Of a stretch of 64,000 nt of DNA, positions 57,902 through 64,000 are shown one piece after another. Both the position numbers and the translations under genes were made by a program. The notes under the pieces are model-generated. The model searched no databases, was not told where the DNA came from, and saw only the letters and a program-made list of their open reading frames with translations. Every line of letters begins with the position of its first letter. The first letter of the stretch is position 1. The DNA comes from Bacillota bacterium (lineage in GTDB: Bacteria; Bacillota; Clostridia; Acetivibrionales; DTU013), in NCBI GenBank assembly GCA_023426125.1, contig JAFABI010000090.1, forward strand, positions 124,001-188,000, given 5' to 3'.

Positions 57902-59653
57902 CTATACGCTCCAACCAAGGCTTTCCTCCTGAATGCGGTACAGCCTTTCATACAGGCTTTTGTTTTTCATCAACTCCTCGTGCGTACCTTCTTCGGCCAG
58001 GCTGCCCTCGTCTAAAACAATGATCTTGTCCGCACCTGCCACAGTTCTTAGCCGGTGGGCGATAACAATCACCGTTTTGCCTTTGATCAGCCTGGAAATA
58101 GCCTGCTGAATGAATTCCTCATTCTCCGGGTCGAGGGACGCGGTGGCTTCATCCAGGAGAATAACAGGCGCGTCTTTCAGCAGTGCCCGGGCAATGGAGA
58201 TGCGCTGCCGCTCACCGCCCGAAAGGGTGCTCCCGTTTTCGCCGAGCATCGTCTGGTAGCCGTCAGGCAGATTACGGACAAACTCATCACAGCAAGCCGC
58301 TCTGGCAGCCGCCATAACTCGTTCCTCCGTCGCTTCCATATCTCCGATGCGGATATTGTTATAAACCGTATCGTTGAAAAGCACCACGTCCTGGAACACG
58401 AAGGACAAATAGGCCATCAGATGCTCGGGATCCAGCGCCTTGATATCCACACCGCCGATTTTGACACAGCCCTCGTTCACATCCCAAAAGCGCGCGATCA
58501 GCCTTGAGATGGTGCTTTTCCCGCTACCCGAGGGACCTACCAGCGCCGTGATGGCGCCGGAAGGGATGAATACCGTCAGGTTCTTGATCACCTTGTCATT
58601 TTTTGGGTTCTTTGTGTTGTAGCTGAAGGACACGTTCTCAAAATCGATATTCCAGCTGGTAAGCGGCTTTTCCGTGTCGCCCTCCATGACCGGTGTGTCC
58701 ATGAGCATACGCATCCGCTTTGTGGCAGTATGATGGTAAAACAACTCGGGCAGAAGAGTCAGCTCGACAATTATCGGGCCGTAGATCCGTACGGCAATAA
58801 CCAAAAACATCAGCAGAGGGATTAGCTCGATTCTGCCGCCGGTCAGAAGGTACGCGCCGACAAAAACAGTGAGCCCTACTCCGGCCTGCAGGATCATCTG
58901 CGCCCCGGTGATAAAAACCCCCGTGCCGAATTCCATTTTGATGGCCATTTTCTTCATCAGGCGCAAGGCGCCGTCCAATGCGGAAAACTTCGAGCCGTCC
59001 AATCCGCAGGCCTTGATGACCTTGATGCCCTCCAGATACTCCTGCACCTGGGAGGATGCCTTGAGCTTCGCCTCTACGTGCTTTTCACTCAGATGGGTCT
59101 GGATTTTTTTGCTGCCCAGGACCACGAGGAAAGCCAGCGGTACGGTGCAGAACACAGCCAGTGCCATCCTCCAGTCAAAGGCAGCCAGCATGACGCAGAT
59201 AACCGGGATGGAAATGGCGTTGGCGCCCAGCTGGGGAACAACATGGCTTAAGACAAGTTCGGTGGTCGAGCAGTCGGCCATGATGTTTGTTGTAAGCTCC
59301 GTCAGGTCCCTGGAGTTAAAAAAGCTCATGGGGAGCTTCCGGATATGCTCGGCCACTCGGATCCTCGTGGTTTCGGCTTCAAGGTAGGAGGTGACATAGG
59401 TCTTCTTATAATCGTTTTTGCTGAAAAAAAACACGAGGATTGCGGCGGCAACGCCGCAGCCGAGGAACAGCCACATTTTCGGCCAGGAGATTTCCCGGCC
59501 CATCAGCGGCTTGAGCAGTTCGGCAAAAATCTGAATGGTCACCGCAAAGGGCATCATCAGCGCAAGATTCGTAACCGTGCAGGCGGTGATCGCTTTTTTC
59601 AGGTCCGAATATCCCTTGTCGGTGAGTGTTAAAAATCCTTTGAGCCTACGCAT
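57902..59653 (-). CDS. ABC transporter permease/ATPase (YbtQ/IrtB-like half transporter)
   Basis: A 583-residue half transporter. Six membrane helices (about 20-310) are followed by the nucleotide-binding domain with Walker A G-P-S-G-S-G-K-S-T, signature L-S-G-G-E-R-Q-R-I-S-I-A-R-A-L, and Walker B/D-loop L-L-D-E-A-T-A-S-L-D. I start at 59653, where GGAGGG precedes ATG by about 8 nt. It overlaps the end of the upstream half transporter by eight bases, so the two form a heterodimer. The pair resembles YbtP/YbtQ and IrtA/IrtB, which import metal-siderophore complexes despite an exporter fold. Confidence 0.88.
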   Translation of the reverse strand: MRRLKGFLTLTDKGYSDLKKAITACTVTNLALMMPFAVTIQIFAELLKPLMGREISWPKMWLFLGCGVAAAILVFFFSKNDYKKTYVTSYLEAETTRIRVAEHIRKLPMSFFNSRDLTELTTNIMADCSTTELVLSHVVPQLGANAISIPVICVMLAAFDWRMALAVFCTVPLAFLVVLGSKKIQTHLSEKHVEAKLKASSQVQEYLEGIKVIKACGLDGSKFSALDGALRLMKKMAIKMEFGTGVFITGAQMILQAGVGLTVFVGAYLLTGGRIELIPLLMFLVIAVRIYGPIIVELTLLPELFYHHTATKRMRMLMDTPVMEGDTEKPLTSWNIDFENVSFSYNTKNPKNDKVIKNLTVFIPSGAITALVGPSGSGKSTISRLIARFWDVNEGCVKIGGVDIKALDPEHLMAYLSFVFQDVVLFNDTVYNNIRIGDMEATEERVMAAARAACCDEFVRNLPDGYQTMLGENGSTLSGGERQRISIARALLKDAPVILLDEATASLDPENEEFIQQAISRLIKGKTVIVIAHRLRTVAGADKIIVLDEGSLAEEGTHEELMKNKSLYERLYRIQEESLGWSV

Positions 59654-61469
59654 GCACTTCGCCCTCCTTTCTGTCCATTTTCCAATCAAGCGTCCTGGTA
59701 TAGGTGTTCCACATATCGTGATACTTGCCTCCTCTTGTTATCAACTCGTCGTGAGTGCCTTGCTCAATCAGCCGCCCCTTGTCCATAACGATAATCTTGT
59801 TGGCGCCCCGTACGGTGGAGAGGCGGTGTGCGATCATGATCACCGTCTTGCCGTGCATCAGCCTTTCAAAGGCCCGCTGGATCAGATATTCGTTTTCAGG
59901 GTCCGAAAACGCGGTAGCCTCATCCAGCACAATGATGGGCGAGTCCTTTACGATGGCCCTGGCGATGGCGATGCGCTGCTGTTCTCCGCCTGAGAGATGC
60001 ACCCCTCTTGTGCCGATAACCGTGTGATACTTGCCGGGCAGTTTTTCAATGAACTCATGGCATTGGGCTGCCTTTGCGGCTGCGATTACCTGTTCGTCCG
60101 TGGCGCTCCGGTTGCCGAGCCGTATGTTGTCCAGGATGTTCTGTTTGAAGAGAAACACATCCTGGAATACAAAGCTGACCTTTTCCATCAGGTATTCGCT
60201 TTTCATGTCGCGCACATCGGTGCCGCCGACCCGGATGGCGCCCCCCGTCACGTCGAAAAAACGCGGGATGAGATGGGCGATGGTGCTTTTGCCGCCGCCC
60301 GACGGGCCGACGATTGCCGTGATTTGATTTTCCTCCGCCTGGAAAGAGACGCCGGACAGGGCGTCAACTTCCTGATTTGCATAGGAAAAGGACACGTTTT
60401 CCAAAATAATGTCATGCGTCCGGATTGATTTGGGGTTTTGGGGCTGCGGCAGGTGAGGCTCATGCAGAATCTTGTCCATGCGCTCCACACCTCCGACAAT
60501 ACTCCTTGCGTTGGTGGAAACATACATGATCTTCATCATGACCGCTGCGATAGAGGGCACAAAAATCAGATAGAAAATGAACGTGACGGCAAAGTTCCTA
60601 TAATCGGCGGTTTTGAGCCCGGCCCAAATACCCACGGGAATCAGGAACAGGTAAATGTTGTTGATGATGGTAGTAAAAGCCGACATGTAATTTTCCCAGC
60701 TCAGTGTAAAGGGGATGACCATTTTGGTGTATTCCTTGATGGCGGTGTGCATCCTGCGGAAGGAATAGACCGTTTGCTTAAAGGCTTTGACGACGGTGAT
60801 GCCCCGGATATACTCGACGGAGGCGTTGTTCATGTCTTCCAGTGAATTCTGGTAGCTTTCCATCATTTTTTTTGCGCCCTGGTTGCCATAAGCTTTCGTC
60901 TGGATCAAAAAAGCGAGGAGAATGCCCACGACGGCCGCAAGCCCGAAGCGCCAGTCGATGGCCAACAGGATGGCAAACATCACAGCCGGCGCCACAAAGG
61001 AAGCTACGATATCGGGGAGCTGGTGGGCGATAAAGCCCTCGATCTTTTCGATGTTCTCATCCATTATCTTGCGCAGTTTGCCGCTGCCTACAAGTATATG
61101 GAAACCCAGAGGCACCTTTGCCAGATGTGATGCGAAATGCACTTTCAGTTCATACAGCGTGCCGAAGGCCGCCAGATGCGAGCACATCAGCGCCCCAAAG
61201 TACAACAGGATGTTCAGCAGGATGCCGCCGAATGCCAACCATCCAAAGCCGACCAGCCTTTGCAGATCAAGGTCTCCGAAGTCGGGGTATGTCCCCATGA
61301 TCTCCCGTACGACATAGTATATGGCAATGTGCGGGATGAACGAGGCAACGGCGGCCAGCGCCGACAGGATTACGGAGGCGACCATCAGGGGCTTTTTTGT
61401 GGCTGCCAGCTCCATCAGCCTTGCCATGCCGGTTTTTGGCTTTACCGTCCTCCCTTTTTTTTGTTTCAT
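59646..61469 (-). CDS. ABC transporter permease/ATPase (YbtP/IrtA-like half transporter)
   Basis: A 607-residue half transporter with six membrane helices and a nucleotide-binding domain: Walker A G-P-S-G-G-G-K-S-T, signature L-S-G-G-E-Q-Q-R-I-A-I-A-R-A-I. The D-loop region reads D-E-A-T-A-F-S-D-P-E-N-E, the A-F-[AS]-D-P-E-N-E variant that I associate with siderophore-type YbtP/IrtA-like proteins rather than drug exporters. I start at 61469, after GGAAGGTGG. It is first in the operon, downstream of an 18-bp operator-like palindrome. Confidence 0.88.
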   Translation of the reverse strand: MKQKKGRTVKPKTGMARLMELAATKKPLMVASVILSALAAVASFIPHIAIYYVVREIMGTYPDFGDLDLQRLVGFGWLAFGGILLNILLYFGALMCSHLAAFGTLYELKVHFASHLAKVPLGFHILVGSGKLRKIMDENIEKIEGFIAHQLPDIVASFVAPAVMFAILLAIDWRFGLAAVVGILLAFLIQTKAYGNQGAKKMMESYQNSLEDMNNASVEYIRGITVVKAFKQTVYSFRRMHTAIKEYTKMVIPFTLSWENYMSAFTTIINNIYLFLIPVGIWAGLKTADYRNFAVTFIFYLIFVPSIAAVMMKIMYVSTNARSIVGGVERMDKILHEPHLPQPQNPKSIRTHDIILENVSFSYANQEVDALSGVSFQAEENQITAIVGPSGGGKSTIAHLIPRFFDVTGGAIRVGGTDVRDMKSEYLMEKVSFVFQDVFLFKQNILDNIRLGNRSATDEQVIAAAKAAQCHEFIEKLPGKYHTVIGTRGVHLSGGEQQRIAIARAIVKDSPIIVLDEATAFSDPENEYLIQRAFERLMHGKTVIMIAHRLSTVRGANKIIVMDKGRLIEQGTHDELITRGGKYHDMWNTYTRTLDWKMDRKEGEVHA

Positions 61470-61716
61470 AATCAACCACCTTCCTTTCAAACGGGGACAT
61501 TCCCTCCTGATCTCCCGTGACCCGTGACTCAACGGGTGTGTCCCCGAATCTTTAAAAATGCCGTTTGATTTTTTGGATTCCGGGTCCGTCCAGCGAATAA
61601 TGACCGGCGACGCTCCCGGCCTCCAAATGCATCACTGATGTGCAGCAGCTTAGGACACATAATGACCCCCCATTTTCTTGCTCAATCCAGCGATGGACTT
61701 GAGAAAAGAAATAATC

Positions 61717-61734
61717 AGTTAGATAATTCTAACT
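61717..61734. promoter_or_regulatory. 18-bp operator-like palindrome upstream of the ABC operon
   Basis: AGTTAG-ATAATT-CTAACT. It lies 12 bp downstream of a TATAAT box read on the minus strand (61746-61751), so a bound repressor would block the ABC operon. The same AGTTAG-N6-CTAACT occurs at 62892-62909. The rest of 61470-61826 holds no gene. Confidence 0.7.
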
Positions 61735-61826
61735 CGACTGTGATCATTATACAACAGATTTCAGCCCGCCGGGATGTTCCAAAAAGGAGTATTTTTCACT
61801 CAAAAAGGATTTCGTTTGAAACTGGC

Positions 61827-62825
61827 CTACAGGAGCTGTCTATATTCTGAAGGCTTAGTGCCATATTTAGCTTTGAATTTTTTCGTGAGATAGTTCGTAT
61901 TGCTGTAGCCGACAAATAAGGCCGCTTCCGCCACGCTCATCCTCTGCTCCGTAATAAGAAGCCGTGCCAGCTCCAGGCGTTTATCGATGATATAGGCGTG
62001 GACAGGCATGCCGAACAATTCCCTGAATCCGGCTTTCAGCTTGTATTCATTAAGACAGACGAGCCGCGAAAGCTGTCCGATGGTCGGAGGGGAAACAATG
62101 CTGTCGTCCAGAATCCTGCGGGCATGGCGAAGCGCATTGGCATCGGCCGGTGAAAGCTTCGGGAGGGCATCGGATTTCCCGTTTTCAAGGATGAGTTCGT
62201 CCAGATAAACGGCAATCAGCTCCAGCGCTTTTCCCTCAAGATAGATTTTCTTAATATCCCCGCGGTACCGGCAGTGGATGATGTCATTTAAAATCAATCG
62301 GATCGTGGGAGAAAATTTTTTTGCATTAAAACGGTCCCCGTCCCGGCCAGGTGGCACAGGGGCATATGCTTTGCCCATATGGGCGACCATACCGGCGAGT
62401 GTATCCGGGTCGTACCGAAGGCTGAGGCCCAGAAACCGCTTTCCTGCTTGATAGGTGCATGTGCTGTCCTCATATACGCCGTTGAATACGTAACTTTCCC
62501 CGCCGCCGATCTCATATATTTTCTTGCTGCCGTCCATCCACCAATGAAACGGATCTTCCAGGCAAAACGCAAGGGCATATAGGGGGGAGTCATGTACTTC
62601 CTCCCGCATGGTTATATCCTCGTGAAAGGTGGCATCCGAAATAAATATCTCTATTGACGGGTTAAGAATATACCTTTGGGCATAACCGTTTCCAACCTCC
62701 ACGGGTATCCGTTGCATGCTTTGAAACGTATCCGCTATATACAGGTTGTTGAACAGGTTGCTGACCGGGCAGTCTTTTTTCCCGGGATTAAAAACCTTAT
62801 ACTTCAGCAGAGCATTTTCGGACAT
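61827..62825 (-). CDS. PchR/YbtA-like AraC-family regulator
   Basis: A 332-residue protein. The N-terminal domain has no cupin metal motif. The C-terminal AraC domain has L-S-R-L-V-C-L-N-E-Y-K-L-K-A-G-F-R-E-L-F-G and V-A-E-A-A-L-F-V-G-Y-S-N, a form typical of siderophore-responsive PchR/YbtA-type regulators. I choose the ATG at 62825, with AAAGGTG 9 nt upstream. The longer GTG start at 62879 would leave no room for a promoter behind the palindrome at 62892. It lies directly upstream of the ABC pair on the same strand. Confidence 0.85.
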   Translation of the reverse strand: MSENALLKYKVFNPGKKDCPVSNLFNNLYIADTFQSMQRIPVEVGNGYAQRYILNPSIEIFISDATFHEDITMREEVHDSPLYALAFCLEDPFHWWMDGSKKIYEIGGGESYVFNGVYEDSTCTYQAGKRFLGLSLRYDPDTLAGMVAHMGKAYAPVPPGRDGDRFNAKKFSPTIRLILNDIIHCRYRGDIKKIYLEGKALELIAVYLDELILENGKSDALPKLSPADANALRHARRILDDSIVSPPTIGQLSRLVCLNEYKLKAGFRELFGMPVHAYIIDKRLELARLLITEQRMSVAEAALFVGYSNTNYLTKKFKAKYGTKPSEYRQLL

Positions 62826-62891
62826 GGTTACCAGCACCTTTCCATTGGGTGGATTCACATTTAATGATTTTCGATCCACAGCGATATAATA

Positions 62892-62909
62892 AGTTAGTGC
62901 GTTCTAACT
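62892..62909. promoter_or_regulatory. 18-bp operator-like palindrome upstream of the AraC regulator
   Basis: AGTTAG-TGCGTT-CTAACT, the second copy of the box at 61717. It would lie between the -35 and -10 regions of a minus-strand promoter (TATTAT at 62886-62891). Confidence 0.7.
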
Positions 62910-63038
62910 AATTGTACCATTTAACGGGCTGTTTTTCAAGCAAGGGAGCAAGAATTACCGAATTTTTAAATCCATTTTGTATAAGCAGGAACCAGGAGAT
63001 AAATATAGAAGATATATACAGTTGGAGGTACAAATAAT

Positions 63039-63486
63039 ATGTTTGGTTTGGAGCGCTTCAATAAAATATTCCATACATTCCGCCAACCCGTACAGAGGGA
63101 TGTCACCGCCTTCATTTCATGGGCGCGCGGACATGCTGTTACATTTGATCCTCTGGATGGATTGAACGCGGATATTGAAAAGCTTTCCTTCCTTGACGGA
63201 ATACTGGAGAATAAGCGGGTTGTCTATTTGGGTGAAGAAGACCACTGGATCCATGAAAAAACCGATTATCGGGCTCAGAGGCAAATATACCAGCGTGCCG
63301 GGCAGTTTAAATGCCATTCTTGCAGAGGCTGGGTCAAATTACATCCTTCCGACTGCCGGAGCGCCATTGCCGGAAAAAACCATGGACATTGCCGGCTTAT
63401 ACAACGCCGTCTTCCGGACAGCCATAGCCCTGCAGGCCGATGCGGTTTTCTTTATCCGGGAAGTCAGCCCGCTCAGGGGTACTTGA
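63039..63486 (+). pseudogene. Broken erythromycin-esterase-family gene
   Basis: A good start (GGAGG, about 10 nt before ATG) opens a frame that reads V-V-Y-L-G-E-E-D-H-W-I-H-E-K-T-D-Y-R, the N-terminal active-site block of this hydrolase family. After about 63275 the frame becomes meaningless. From about 63310 another frame reads S-L-N-A-I-L-A-E-A-G and I-A-G-L-Y-N ... A-D-A-V-F-F-I-R-E-V, the C-terminal end of the same family, stopping at 63486. An internal deletion of perhaps 200-250 codons with loss of frame is the simplest explanation. It is 150 residues where about 400 are expected, so it is inactive. Confidence 0.75.
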
Positions 63487-63633
63487 ATCGCAGGGAACGA
63501 TTGACGGCCCCCCTTTGCGTTGGTCTTGAATGCCCACGCACTAACAGCAATTTCTCGAAAGCCTGTGTCGGCAAACCATTCAGGCAATATAAAACCGCTT
63601 GCGTTAAAAAAACATGGGGTGTCCGGTACTCCG

Positions 63634-64000
63634 TCACTCCCAGTTCCTGCACACATCCACCCATTTGATACCGTCTGCATATTCTTCCAGTTCTTCGCAG
63701 GTGAGCTCAATTGCCGAATTACTGCTTCCACAGGCTGGGTATACGGTTTTAAACCTTTTCATCGATATGTCAAGATAAACGGGCAATTTGTTTTTCAGAC
63801 CGAAAGGGCACACCCCACCCACCGCGTGGCCCGTATATTCAAGCACCTCCTCGGGCGTCAGCATTCTTGCCTTTATGCCGAATTCCGCTTTAAACTTGGC
63901 ATTGTCCGTTCTGGCATCTCCCGCAGCGACAACCAGCAGGGCTGTCTCCGCACTTTTAAAGGACAGGGTCTTGGCGATTCTTGCAGACTCGACGCCCAAT
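63634..64000 (-). CDS. YbaK/EbsC-family aminoacyl-tRNA deacylase (5' end beyond window)
   Basis: About 121 residues are visible from the window edge to the stop. They contain A-K-T-L-S-F-K, G-D-A-R-T-D-N-A-K-F, T-G-H-A-V-G-G-V-C-P-F-G-L and V-Y-P-A-C-G-S, which are hallmarks of the YbaK/ProX editing-domain family that clears mischarged tRNA (Cys- or Ala-tRNAPro). The family is usually about 155-160 residues, so roughly 35 N-terminal residues lie outside. It is convergent with the broken esterase gene. Confidence 0.88.
   Translation of the reverse strand, partial: LGVESARIAKTLSFKSAETALLVVAAGDARTDNAKFKAEFGIKARMLTPEEVLEYTGHAVGGVCPFGLKNKLPVYLDISMKRFKTVYPACGSSNSAIELTCEELEEYADGIKWVDVCRNWE

Noticed and set aside
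59345..61520. Several plus-strand frames of 90-150 codons
   Set aside because: All are antisense to the two ABC half transporters, whose ATPase motifs are intact, and none has a ribosome binding site.
63339..63731. Minus-strand frame of 130 codons
   Set aside because: It overlaps both the broken esterase gene and the YbaK-family gene, and has no ribosome binding site. A segment (F-F-N-A-S-G-F-I-L-P) looks protein-like but is not enough to call a gene.
1..64000. tRNA, rRNA, replication origin or prophage
   Set aside because: None was recognised by eye on either strand. The single short integrase is not accompanied by phage or conjugation genes.

Overview
The window looks like chromosomal DNA of an anaerobic, endospore-forming member of the Clostridia. 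The support is indirect: strong AGGAGG-type ribosome binding sites, a two-subunit oxygen-sensitive fumarase, a CheC/CheX/CheD-type chemotaxis set, a cyclic-di-GMP-I riboswitch, a CsxC-type spore protein and a GlpP antiterminator. I cannot name the genus. Coding density is high, and several intergenic spaces are packed with short GC-rich palindromic repeats.

Layout. 1-3.0 kb is the end of a lasso-peptide cluster: a cyclase cut by the window edge, a 50-residue precursor with its own terminator, and the B2 leader peptidase on the other strand beside an insertion-sequence scar. 3.4-12 kb holds a two-component system, a lipoprotein and single genes (SDR, DUF421, an ArsB/NhaD-type permease, an oxalate-decarboxylase-like bicupin, a thioredoxin-like protein). 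12.1-19.5 kb is a ROK regulator followed by six enzymes (cyclase/amidohydrolase, AAC(3)-like acetyltransferase, TIM-barrel protein, DegT aminotransferase, Gfo/Idh/MocA dehydrogenase, creatininase-like amidohydrolase) that resemble an amino-sugar or aminocyclitol pathway. 19.7-24.1 kb has a Rieske flavoprotein, DUF1189 and an rRNA methyltransferase. 24.6-32.3 kb is housekeeping: aroA-aroC-aroK, HU, a Usp protein, fumarase, DUF1858 and purA.

32.4-36.3 kb is accessory (methyltransferase, alpha/alpha-toroid protein, DUF2935, an orphan integrase in AT-rich DNA). 36.5-45.3 kb is a complete chemosensory array without flagellar genes: cheY, cheY, two CheX-like genes, cheA, cheW, an MCP, cheR, cheD and cheB. 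Directly after it come a consensus promoter, a cyclic-di-GMP-I riboswitch and a terminator, then a small protein and a protein with four Myb/SANT-like repeats. 47.6-53.5 kb is a sugar-oxidation cluster: an AraC regulator, a TIM-barrel epimerase-like protein and three tandem Gfo/Idh/MocA genes, facing a second AraC regulator. 53.9-57.8 kb carries CsxC, a 46-residue protein behind a long RNA hairpin, glpP and a nucleoid-associated protein. 57.9-62.9 kb is a YbtP/YbtQ-like ABC pair with a PchR/YbtA-like AraC regulator; identical 18-bp palindromes lie upstream of both units, which suggests metal-controlled metallophore transport. The window ends with a broken erythromycin-esterase-type gene and part of a YbaK-family deacylase.

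The points most worth following are the riboswitch/SANT-repeat unit next to the chemosensory genes, the atypical lasso core, the two uncharacterised carbohydrate-type clusters and the paired metal-box-like operators.
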